Of a DNA stretch of 64,000 nt, positions 1 through 9,841 are shown one piece after another. A model generated the notes under the pieces. It had not been told where the DNA came from, made no database searches, and saw nothing but the letters and a program-made list of their open reading frames with translations. The stretch spans positions 5,609,254 through 5,673,253 of the forward strand of contig JAEVLN010000001.1 in assembly GCA_018350325.1 (NCBI GenBank), given 5' to 3'. Positions within the stretch are counted from its first letter, which is position 1. Each line of letters starts with the position of its first letter. The position numbers and the translations under genes are program-made. This stretch comes from Globodera rostochiensis (lineage: Eukaryota; Nematoda; Chromadorea; Rhabditida; Heteroderidae).

Positions 1-84
1 CATACTATAAATAGAACCAAAATTACGACCGAACCATAAATTTGTTTTTTGTGCCAATTGCAATCAAAAAAAAGCCCGGTTTAG

Positions 85-593
85 CGCAAGTGAATGCCAC
101 GAAAGTGCCACATTGTGCCGTGTGCAAGAATGGCGTGGTGAAGCCGGACATCGTTTTTTTCGGCGAAAGTTTGCCCTCACGCTTCTTCAGCGCTTCTTTG
201 GTGGTACGTTTTGTCTAAGCGGTGACTGACTGACTGACTTTACCTTCTGATTGACCGTTTAGGACATGCCGAAGTGCGGTCTTTTGATCATAATGGGCAC
301 TTCGCTGGTTGTCCACCCGTTCGCTTCGCTGGTCGACGAAGTGCCGGCCGACACGCCGCGCCTTCTCATAAATCTTCAGCCCGTCGGCACCAACTCGCTG
401 CGCTACGAAGAAGCCGAAAATATTCGGTAAATTCTTTCAAAAGAAAATGATGGAAAGATTACTGTGAACCGTGCCGTTTTAAAGCGATGTGTTTTGGCAA
501 GGCGAGTGCGACGAGGGGGCGAAGAGGCTGGCCAAGCTGCTCGGCTGGGACCAGGAGCTTAAGATGCTAATCAAAAAATCGGAAGACAAATGA
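85..593 (+). CDS. SIRT2/SIRT3-class sirtuin, C-terminal part (5' truncated by window)
   Basis: Three exons are readable: about 85-203, 263-426 and 485-593, joined in frame by GT-AG introns and ending in TGA at 591-593. The product is the C-terminal half of an NAD-dependent protein deacylase. It shows the second Cys-x2-Cys pair of the structural zinc module (HCAVC), the class I motif [13 protein letters not shown], the Rossmann-fold stretch [13 protein letters not shown], and the NAD-contacting [11 protein letters not shown]. The tail [11 protein letters not shown]...LAKLLGW is typical of vertebrate SIRT2. The first exon start is uncertain (a TTTAG acceptor ends at 84). The catalytic histidine lies upstream of the window. 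What is seen is the motif set; deacylase activity is inferred from the family. Confidence 0.9.
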
Positions 594-1030
594 ACTCTCT
601 CCGCACTTACAACATATTGGTGGTGATATTAGTCTTTGTGTTCTATTCCATTGTTTTGACCTTTCTGCTATTCCCAGTGTCTCTCACCTTTTACCAAACA
701 TATTCGTCCCTATTAGGACATTTCGAATATTTGTTTAGTGTTTAACTTTATTTGGCTCAAAATGTCGTGGGGCAGAAGATTGGGGGCGGGTGCCGCGCTA
801 ATCTCAAAATGCCCCCCCGGCGCATCGCCTGATCGGCGATAATTTCCGGCTTTGCTTGTTCATGCTCTGACATCGCACAGCCATCGATAATCCCCGCCAT
901 TGTTATGCTTAAAACAGACCAATTAAAGGATGAGTTGAATCCCTCCCCCCCCCATGTCCGGACAACTTTCCACCCGCCCTCTCCCACTTACTGCCCAACC
1001 GCCGATCATTTCCACCGCCCCGGTTCTGCA
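594..1030. other. intergenic, sirtuin 3' side to ground-like gene 5' side
   Basis: AT-rich sequence directly after the sirtuin stop, then a C-rich stretch. No coding region, RNA gene or clear repeat was recognised. It probably holds the 3' UTR of the sirtuin and the promoter of the ground-like gene. Confidence 0.5.
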
Positions 1031-2348
1031 ATGTTGTTCCTCTACTGCCTGGTTCTCTTTTTTCCCACCCTGCTGACTGAGTTCGGCGGCTCTGTTTCGG
1101 CACAATGTCACCCGTGCCCATGCCCCAATTCGCCTCAGCCCAACCCGACATCGTCGCCATGCTGCCCGTTCCCTGCGCAGCCTCCGGCACCTTCTCGCCC
1201 TTGCTGTCCTTCCTCTCCTCCCCAGTTCCCCCAATCCCAATCGTCGTCGTCATGTTGCATGCCAAGTCCGTCTCCTTCGCCTTTCCCGTCGTCGTTCCCC
1301 TCATACCCTACACAGCCCTTCATGCCCGCCCCACCACAAGCCCCGCCGGCACGCATTCCCATGCCATCCTATCAAATTGCGCCGCCCGAATATTCCCGGG
1401 CTGTGCCTTTGCCAGGTTCTTCCCTTTGATAGCGTCGTTTTCATTTCGAATTTTAGTGCCAATTCCGGCTAAAGAAAGGTTCTCTGCGCATGAACCTTCA
1501 AAACAGAAGTCGGGCGAAGACATAAAGGACCCGTTTGAGAAGGAGGCGAAACCGTCGAGGGATGAGTCATTTTTGCCGTCGAAGTACGTGACAGGGCCGG
1601 GCTCGGATGCTCTGCTGCCTCCGATCATCTACCCGACGGCCTCAGCTCCACGTCAGCCCATTGTTTCTCAGCAGAGCAACTCCTACTACCAAACACCGAC
1701 GTCCTACCAGCAACAGCAGCAGTTCCAACAGCAACAGTTCCAACAGCCCCAAGACCGACTTCCTTTCTTTCCCGGCAATTCGTGTCAGTGCAATCAGCCG
1801 AGGCCGTCTCCGCCACAGCCTTTTGCTGGGCCCCAAGTTCAAATGCCCATGCAAAACTGTTGCATCGGCTGCTCGCAGAGGCAATGTTCGATGAAAATGA
1901 AGAACAAAGCGTTTGGGCTAAGAACATTGTTGAACAACAACAACAACAACAGTACGACAGCGAACTCTGTGGAATGGAAAGACGGATCCGGAGAGTTCGA
2001 AGGGGACGAGGGAAGGTGTAACGATGCAAAACTGAGGAAGATACTTAAAGAGGTGTCGTCATTTAAATTAAAGTAAAGAAAAGATTCCTTCAGAATTCGT
2101 CTCTGAAAATGGCAGCAGCAAAAGAAGTACCAAAAAGACGGGCAAAAATTTTTAAAATTTATTAAAATTTTTAGATCATTTTGAAGCGCGCGGAAAAGTT
2201 AGGGAAGCCGGAGAAAAAATGGCGCCGTTGGGGAGTCCATGTGTTTTGCGCCCCGAAAGATTTAGAATATGTGACGAGGACGGACCGATTCTGCTCGGGC
2301 GGAGTTGCGGACGGAGTCTGCTTCGCTTTTCGAACAGAAATTGACTGA
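1031..2348 (+). CDS. ground-like domain secreted protein (hedgehog-related family)
   Basis: Four exons fit: 1031-1415, 1457-2052, 2094-2126 and 2175-2348, giving 395 residues with every junction in phase and GT-AG. The start (MLFLYCLVL) begins a signal peptide ending near VSAQ. A long Cys/Pro/Ser-rich linker follows, then a Gln-rich stretch encoded by CAG/CAA repeats (about 1700-1750) and a poly-Asn run. The C-terminal roughly 80 residues form a ground-like domain: CNDAKLRKIL, then AAKEIILKRAEKLG, then VFCAPKDLEYV and a closing pair of cysteines with CFAF. Ground-like proteins are nematode-specific, secreted, and act mainly in cuticle-forming epithelia. Which grl member this matches cannot be told from sequence alone. 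The third exon is tiny (33 nt), so it is the least certain part. Confidence 0.82.
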
Positions 2349-2923
2349 CATTGTGGCACTTTTCTTCTCAATTTGCATTCGATTTTGGCATTCACTTTTT
2401 TTTGAAGCTGTATAAGCATTTAACCTTCACCATTTTTGATATAAAAGCCACAGAGCCTACGAATGATCTCACATTTACACAGTTTGGCTAACTAAGAGAA
2501 ACGTTATGCGCGCCTGTGGTTTTATTGTCAACAGCAATTTGACGGACAAAAACGGTGGTGGGTGAACAACAATTTATTTTATTTGCGGGACAATAATAAA
2601 TATGTGAAAGAGAAAATAACAAACAAGCACAGACGCGAACGAAAAAAGAGTCAGCAAATCCTTAAATAAATATCAAAAAAAGGGCGGGCGATGAGAGAGA
2701 CCTTTGTGAGCAGGCAGGCCGAAGGAACCGAACCGAACAGTCCCTCCGGGAACCAATTCATTAAAACATCCATTTTCACTGACGACGTTTTGGGGGAGTT
2801 TAAGTAATTGCAAAAACTTGTTTTAAGGAGGAAACCGAAACAATCTCAGAGTTGAAAACCCGGGAAGGTGTCCTGACGGAGGATGGAAAGTGACAAAGGC
2901 CAAAACATGGTCGAGGCGGTCGT
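2349..2923. other. convergent 3' regions of ground-like and calreticulin genes
   Basis: Two genes converge here. AATAAA hexamers on the plus strand at 2595-2600 and 2665-2670 suit the ground-like transcript, and TTTATT at 2573-2578 (AATAAA on the minus strand) suits calreticulin. The signals overlap, so the 3' UTRs may overlap as antisense. No other coding region recognised. Confidence 0.5.
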
Positions 2924-4535
2924 CTAAAGCTCATCATGTTCCTCCTCCTTTTTCTCCTCTTCCTCCTTCGCTTCCTCCTCCTCCTCCTCGTCGTCGTCGG
3001 CGTCCTTCGACTTCTTCTCTTCCTCCTCCTCCTTTCGCTTCTTCTCTTCCTCTCTGAATTCAGCAATTTAGGGTTTGGCACCACGTTTGCTGTACGTCCA
3101 TTAACAAACTCACTCGAACTTCTTGCGCTCCTCCTCGTCGTTGGCTTCTTTCTGCTTCTTCTCGGCCTCCTTCAGCTGGTCAAAAGTGTCCGCGGCGTGC
3201 TTTTTCGCATCATCGACAGAGTCGGCCACCAAAATGTTGTCAAAAATGGTGCCGGATTTGACTTGCCTGCAATCAATCCGATGGCATTAAAATGTATGCC
3301 AAACCCCCCAAAGTGCCACCAAATGTCAATTCCGATGGCGCCCCAGTCTTCTCGCATGTAAAGGTCGTCATCCGGCTGGTATTCGGGGTTGTCGATCTCC
3401 GGGTGAATCCATTTGCCCTTGTAGTTGGGGTTCTTGATCTGCTTCGGCTTCCAGGTGCCCTTGTAGTCGGGGTTGTCGATCATTGGCGGTTCCCACTCCC
3501 CGTCCATCTCATCGTCCCAGTCGTCGGGCTTCTTGGCATCTTTAAATGGCATCTCGAGTTAATCCGGCCAATCCTTAGGAAAGCCAGCCTGGGTCAGAAA
3601 TGTGTTCCGGCTTGTCCCAATCAGCAGGCTTTTTGTCGTCCGGGTCGTCGATGTACTCTCTGGAAACGACGAAATTCGTTTCTTGGACTTGTCTCAAACA
3701 GTTTAAGAACAACACCAACTTGTCATCCCAGTCCTCCGGCTTCTTGGCGTCGGGGTCTTTCACTTTCTTCGCTGGAAGGAGGTCCCAGTCGGCCTCCAAC
3801 TCGCCGCTCTCGGCCTTCTCGCCGTCAATTTGAACCTCGTAGGTGTTGTCCGGGCTCAAAATCAGCGTGTAAAGATGGCTCAGCTCGTCGTCCTTAACCA
3901 ACAAATGTGACAACCAATTGAAAGCATTGTTCACCTTGCAGCGAATGTCCTTCTTGATCAGATGGTTTTTGCCCTTGTAGCCGAGAATGACGTGCACCTT
4001 TTTGGTGCCGGGGCCGCAAATGTCGGGGCCGAACATCACATGGTATGGCGTCTCTCCGTGAAAGCCCTCCTGGCTGATGTCCGAGGCCATGAGCTATAAA
4101 CAAAAAGTAGACAATTCGAGTGATTGCCATGCAAATCATCAACTTTTTACTTTCAAATAGCCCCCGCCGCAGTCGATGTTCTGCTCATGTTTGATAGTGA
4201 ACTGAACGACCATCGGCTTTCCCTTGTTGCTGAACTTCTTCGGAAACTTGGCCGAGATGGCGTAGAAACGAGCATCCTGGCTGGTCTTCAGGCCCTGATC
4301 CCGAACCTTATCCCCGAAAAACTTTCCGTGAGACAGCTCAAACTTCCCGTAGTCCTCTTTGTGCTGAAAATGTGCCAATTTGTTGTCGAGATGAACAGCT
4401 CTCTAACTTAACCTTGGACGTAATCCACCGGTCAGCCCAACTGTCATCAGAAAACTCCTCCCTGAAAAAGACCTCCGCATGGACGACGACGAAAATGAGG
4501 CCCGCGAAGGACCATAAGAGGAAAGAATTGAGCAT
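2924..4535 (-). CDS. crt-1: calreticulin, ER lectin chaperone with HDEL retention signal
   Basis: Reading leftwards: signal peptide (MLNSFLLWSF...VHA), mature N-terminus EVFFREEF, globular domain motifs (DARFYAISA, KHEQNIDCGGGYLK, MFGPDICGPGTKKVHVI), the P-domain repeats (DPDAKKPEDWDD, DDPDDKKPADWDKPEHI, EMDGEWEPP, NPDYKGTWKP, GKWIHPEIDNPEY), then an acidic tail ending HDEL. Exons include 4413-4535 and 4151-4363, then 4093 leftwards. A 42-nt in-frame insert after IKKDIRCK starts GT and ends AG and is probably an intron, because the family runs straight from RCK into DDE. The intron 3540-3588 has a GC donor (see findings). Calreticulin buffers ER calcium and folds glycoproteins; in some plant-parasitic nematodes a secreted form acts as an effector, which cannot be judged here. 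Confidence 0.97.
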
Positions 4536-5356
4536 TCCGCGCTTACAAATTAGAGATTTGATGATCTGAGAAGGTTTTGGTGATTATTATTGACGGCCGA
4601 TTGTCGCCGGGAGGGAAATCGGTGTGCTTTTGAGTGGATCTAAAAAGTGGGGGGAAATGCGGCCGGCGATCGACTGAAAACGCCGCGTCCCCTCGCCCCG
4701 GCAGGGCACAATTCCATTGGTCCACGTCAGCGACACAGCCAATCACAGGGGGAGGACGGCCGAGAGAGTGCGGGGAGGGGCACAGAGCACAGAGTGTCCC
4801 TCCCGTCAGAGTGCACAGACAGAAAGCGGTCGGTGGAAAGGGACGCCACCGCCCCCCAACCGCGGACCGAATTCGTCCTCCCTTTCTTCACCCCCATTCA
4901 CCAACAGATTCTTCCACCAAAACATCACCTTGAAATAATCAGACGAGCGCAGCAATGAGCGATAACCTTTTTGAAGAATTGAATTGTCCTTGATATGTGC
5001 AATTTGTTTAACCATTATTAATTACTATTAAATTTTTAATAGAAATTTTAAAAAATCGATGTGACACTTTGGGGTTTACTCATCAACCGAATTCCACCGT
5101 TGTTTGACCTGTGGTTGGATATAAAATGATTTATAAAGCATTTTATTTGAATAAATTGTACGAATAAAATGGCGTGGATTCAACCTGGAATTTTTCGAAA
5201 CCGGACCACCCAACAACGAAATCCAAGACACGATTTATGAGTGGAAGCTTTATACAAAAGTGAAACAAAATGTTTACAAAGCACCATCTGCACATAATGA
5301 GATTGCCTGTTTATAAATTAATTAAGTGAATGTTCTTAAAAACGTTTCTTCCCATT
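4536..5356. other. intergenic: calreticulin promoter side and alpha-catenin 3' UTR side
   Basis: Upstream of the calreticulin ATG lies a GC-rich stretch (about 4610-4910), followed by AT-rich sequence. TTTATT at 5142-5147 could be the minus-strand poly(A) signal of alpha-catenin. No ER-stress element or coding region was recognised with confidence. Confidence 0.4.
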
Positions 5357-8300
5357 TCACGTCGATATATGAAACTGTGTCAATGTTTGCATCGGCGGCG
5401 GTTGGCGTCGTTCCTTCAAAAAATTGGGTAAAATCAATTCCATGCCAAAAAAAAGCCTACGGAAGCGCGCCGAATCACTCCATGCGTTTTGGCCGGTGCA
5501 GCGACAAGTGGCTGTTTCTGAGGCGCGACCATTCGCCATTCGACAACATTTGGGTTGGTACTCTCCTTTCGACGGTACTGAAACGGATGGGTCATCAACC
5601 GATGGTTCTGTTCACACAAAGAATGGACCCCCACCTTTGTACTGGCAATGTAGGCCGATTTGACTGTCAGAATGACGGCATTCAGAAGATTTTTGGCATT
5701 TTGGATCAGGGACGTGGCCGCCTCCAGTCCACTGACGCGCAATTCGTCTCCTACCACTTGGATGTCTGCCTTGACCTGAACCGAACAAACAAAGATTTGG
5801 CGAAAAATGTGTGTAAACAAAGGGGCTCACTTTGCTCGTGACGTTCAGTTGGTGACAGAACAGCGTGATTCGCTCCAGATAGGCACAGAGATCCTTCTTG
5901 GTGTTGCTTTCCACCGACTCATTCCCAATCTGCCGGGCCAGTTCGTTCAATCTCCCTCCATTTTCCGAAATTTCTTGGGCGGCCTTGATCACATCCATCG
6001 TTGTCTTGTAGGGACCTCGACCTCTGAAAAAAGGAGAATGATTTCATTCTTCCAAGTTTGAACAACTTGGTAAAATCGGTCATGTTCATCATTATCTGAC
6101 ACATCTTCTTCGCCAGTGCAATTATATCGTTGCCGGTCTCGTCCCATTTGCCGACTTCGTATTCAAATTTGCGCTGTGTGATCTGAACCAAAGGTCATAA
6201 CGAAAGCGGCTACCAAAATACACCTTGAAAACGTCAATTTGTTTTTGGATTTCTCGTTTGGACTCTTCGGGCAATTGTCGCATAATTTGCTGCTGATTTT
6301 CCGTGTCGGATGCCGAGACTTGACTGCTCGAATCCGCAGGTTGAGTTCCATCTAAATATTAAATATGTCTTAACAAATAAAAGACATGGACTAAATGCAA
6401 TAACTTGCCCTCCTCGTATTCGTTGTCGGAATCCACGTCTTCCGGGTTTCGGTTCATCAACATTGCATGTCTTATGTCGGTCACAGCTTCATGCACCAAC
6501 TGACACGCGTCGATCATCTCGTCTATGTCGCGTTTGGACTCCCGATCCCCGTTGCTTTGAACATCATTGGCAAGACGTTCGACAATGTCCCCGGCCCGTT
6601 GAGTAAAGTGCGGCAAAACTAAAACAACAAAAAATTGTCCAAGGATTTTGCAACTTCGCCAACTTTCGTCGCGAAGATGCAGCGTCGCCTTCTTCACATT
6701 TTCGCAGTACGAATTGGCCGAAAGTTGGCCCATTTCGCTCAACACAACCTCGCAGATGCGCAACGATCGACCGCGAATGAAGCCGGCAGTTTGGTCCAGG
6801 ACGGGACCGCTGCTCTCGACTATTGCCTAGGCATAACAACAAAAGTGCCCGTGCCCTCTGAGTTTAGCGCAAACAAATCAAACCAACCTTAATACCGTGC
6901 CGACAGTCCTCATTTATATGCACTTCACTGACGGCCAAAAAGTCGTCCAGCGGAATAAGCGAGTCCAACGCCATCGTGAGCACCTTAACGCGGTCCGACC
7001 ACACATTTGCGAATTGGATCATGTTTTCCTGAAATTGGACCGAATTTTTGGAATGATTGGGCGAACGATTCGGTAAGGGGGGGGGGGGATTCCCTCCCAA
7101 AACTCGCCTTCATGGGAGCGCTTCCATGCTTCTCACAGAGCAAAAAGGCAGCATTAACAACCTGAAAGTGTCAATATGAAAATATTATTGTAAATGAACA
7201 AGCCGACGGACCTGGGGTGTTATCTTTTCACAAAGAAGTGCCGAATAGCGAAGCACCCGCACTCCGTCGGCATCAGATGAAATATCGCACACAAGACGGG
7301 CAATCTGGAACAAATATACGTTAAACCATAACAATGCTTTTAAACGAATGTCCGGGTTCTTCTCAAGCAAAAAAAGTGGGTTATTGCACCCATACGCCCG
7401 GCCTGGTGAGCCCGAACATGTCACAAACGACGGGCAGAGACTGACTACGTCATTCTCTGCACCCGCATGTTTTAAAGGACTGCCCCGTTCCATACCTCAA
7501 CCATATTCCCGGCATGCTCCTGAAATACGACAGCGGCATTTTGCGTCCCGTTGAAGTCGCCCTTGGAGGCGGCCTCTTCCAAATACAAAAGTGGCGTTTT
7601 CGTGTCCAAAAAGACGTCGCTGACATGGTCAACGACCGCGCGTCGCAAGTGGCGCCGCAAGTCGCGGACCTTGTGGGCAAGATACACTTTTGAGAGGTCC
7701 AAATCCTCCGACGGTTCAATCCGTCCGACCTGAAAAATATGAAAAGTTCGAACAGAACATAAATAACAAAAATTAGACCATTTCATTTGGGAAAAGTTCA
7801 AACGCACATTCTTTTCGTATTCTGTCAGAAGATCCTGAAGGGCTTGTCGGAGATTGTTCACTCCTGCAATTATTTGTCCATGCCGTTCTTGACGGCTGTT
7901 GCAATACTGGTCCGCAATGAAGCCAGAGCTCCTGGCGATCTGTTCTAGCAGCTCTTCCAATTGAGGACGATGTCTGTGCTGCTGATATTCCGACGGTTCC
8001 ATGTACACACGACGCTTTAAATGCATTTTTTTTATTCTTTTAAAAACAAATTTCAAAAACCTGAAATCGCTCAAAGTTCAGGACGAGTTCGTTGATTCCC
8101 CCATGCTGCGATATCGCAAGGTCCTCATTTGGCAACTCGCCCTGGAGAACGTCGTTCATGCAGACCAACGCCCGGTGAATCTGTTCAGCCGCAAACTTTC
8201 GGTTTATGTAAAGTCCCTCGAGTTCGGGATGGGCAACGACGGCCTGAAAACGACGGAAAATGAAAAACAATCGAACAAAGGACAGCAAAAACCCGCGCCG

Positions 8301-9210
8301 ATGCGAACATAATCGGAGTGGTCGTCTTCAACACCGAAATAGCTGCTTGCAAATCGTCCTGCATTGCGGGATCTTTAACGTCTCGGAGACGTTTCTTCGT
8401 CATTTCAACCAGCTCCTTCATCTCCACCTCCAAGTTTCGGTACGTCTGCACCAATTGCTTCTCAGAGTTCGCAGCGCCAACATCGTCGAGCCTGTCACGA
8501 ACCTAAAAAATAAATTATTAAGAAATGTGAAATGTGTGACGAATAAATTTATGTTTAAACTCCGAAATGCCAAAGAATGATGCAATAAACGTACCGTCTC
8601 GACTTGTTTCAGCAATATTTCAACGTCAATCTTAAAAGAAACAAAGTAAAAGAGAGAAAAAGAATGCAAAACCATGTCGGCCATGACCAAAAGTCGAACA
8701 ACGGCTAGAAGAGTGAGTTTGCTCGCCTCAACAACTTGAGTCCTCAGGGCGGGCTCTTCGGGATTTCGAACAAAGTTTACGGCGATCGAAAGGAGTCGGT
8801 CACCTGAAAGAAAAAGCATTCGAATTTCCATTGCCCAGTATCAACAAATCAAATCCAACCGGAAGCGGCCACACTGTCCAATGCCTCCTTCAATTTCTCC
8901 AAAACTTTTCCGCTGGCGAGTGGGTGCTGTTGGATTATCTGGACTCCGGATGCGATGAAGCCATCGAGTCGGTCCTTCACTCGCGCGAGGACCTGATTCC
9001 GGTCGGCAGTCGAGTTGATCAGAGGCGGACAGCGATTCGCATGGAGTGAAGTGATCTAACCAAAGCCTTTGGTCATCCGATCGAATTTATGCCAGTTAAG
9101 CCAAAGAAACAAACCAAATGGATCAGTGGTGCGATAAGTCGTTCAACGCTCTTCGTTTTGACCTCATCAATGTCAAAATTTAGCGAATAAGTAACTTCAG
9201 ATGAGGTCAT
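5357..9210 (-). CDS. hmp-1: alpha-catenin, actin linker of cadherin junctions
   Basis: A gene of many short exons separated by short introns. The start chosen is MTSSEVTYSLNFD at 9210, just downstream of a TTGTCAG acceptor that could take a spliced leader. Recognisable family blocks in order: N-terminal beta-catenin-binding region (KTKSVERLIAPL), four-helix bundles (LLAVVRLLVMADM; KDPAMQDDLQAAISVLK; YINRKFAAEQIHRAL), middle domain (DLSKVYLAHKVRDLRRHL), the acidic linker SDNEYEEG, and the C-terminal actin-binding bundle (QVKADIQVVGDELRVSGLEAA, LLNAVILTVKSAYIASTK). The last exon (5357 to about 5413) gives PPMQTLTQF after the RRAS junction. In C. elegans the orthologue joins HMR-1/HMP-2 to F-actin in epidermal morphogenesis. 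I am sure of the family; individual exon edges are approximate. Confidence 0.93.
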
Positions 9211-9284
9211 TGTCGCTTCACCTGACAATTTAGCTAATGTACATACTTGGAATTTCAAGTAAGGGGCCAAAAAATTTTAGAAAT

Positions 9285-9500
9285 TTGGATAAAAATGAGA
9301 AATTATTGTTAACATTTTTAAGGAAAATTCAAAAAGTAATGAAAAATTGTTTGAAATTAATTAATTTGGCCTTCTGTCTTTAATTCAAAATTTAAACTAA
9401 AATTCTTCAAAAAAATTCAAAAAAATCTCAAATAAAGGACAACTCTTTAAAAAAAAGTGCATAGCGACCCCTGCTGGTTAATTTTCTTTTGGATATTTTC
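9285..9500. repeat. AT-rich dispersed repeat, copy A
   Basis: Shares blocks, in the same order and orientation, with 47690-47970: AAAATTCTTCAAAAAA, a TCTCAAA-containing block, an AAATAAAG...TCTTTAAAAAAA block followed by GTGC, and a closing CGnaCCCnTGCnTGGT-like block. Divergence is substantial, so these look like old copies of one element. No terminal repeats could be fixed. Confidence 0.55.
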
Positions 9501-9565
9501 TATAAGACAATTTTGCTTAGTTTAAGTTTTACAAAAAAAAAAAACAGTCCAAAACCATACATAAG

Positions 9566-9571
9566 TTTATT
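9566..9571 (-). other. candidate poly(A) signal of myosin gene
   Basis: AATAAA on the minus strand, about 270 nt beyond the myosin stop codon. Canonical hexamer, but AT-rich surroundings make chance occurrence possible. Confidence 0.4.
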
Positions 9572-9841
9572 CCACCACCACCAACATCAACCAAAAATGA
9601 GCGCAAATGAACGAATTGGGAGGGAGGGAACTGTGGCTATTTGTTTGCTAGAAAGAACATAATTTGAGGGGGGGGGGGAGGGGGGGGGACTAATTTCAGC
9701 ACCTTTCCGCCAATGATGGATGAATTATTATAACATTTTCATGGGATTTGGAAATGAAATGGAAATGGAAAACGGAGGAGAATAGGAACAATTAATTATC
9801 AAAATCCTTGTGTCCAATTTTGGAAGAGATTTGTGCGTGTC

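Larger units (their letters stand above)
9211..9841. other. intergenic between myosin 3' end and alpha-catenin 5' end
   Basis: Very AT-rich, with a dispersed repeat copy (about 9285-9500), a long poly-A run near 9533-9544 and interrupted G runs near 9666-9690. TTTATT at 9566-9571 reads AATAAA on the minus strand and is a plausible myosin poly(A) signal. Confidence 0.5.

Noticed and set aside
2127..2174. A GC-donor, 33-nt intron in the ground-like gene (2142-2174)
   Set aside because: A canonical GT donor at 2127 gives an in-phase 48-nt intron and a better match to the ground-like domain (AAKEIILKRAEKLG).
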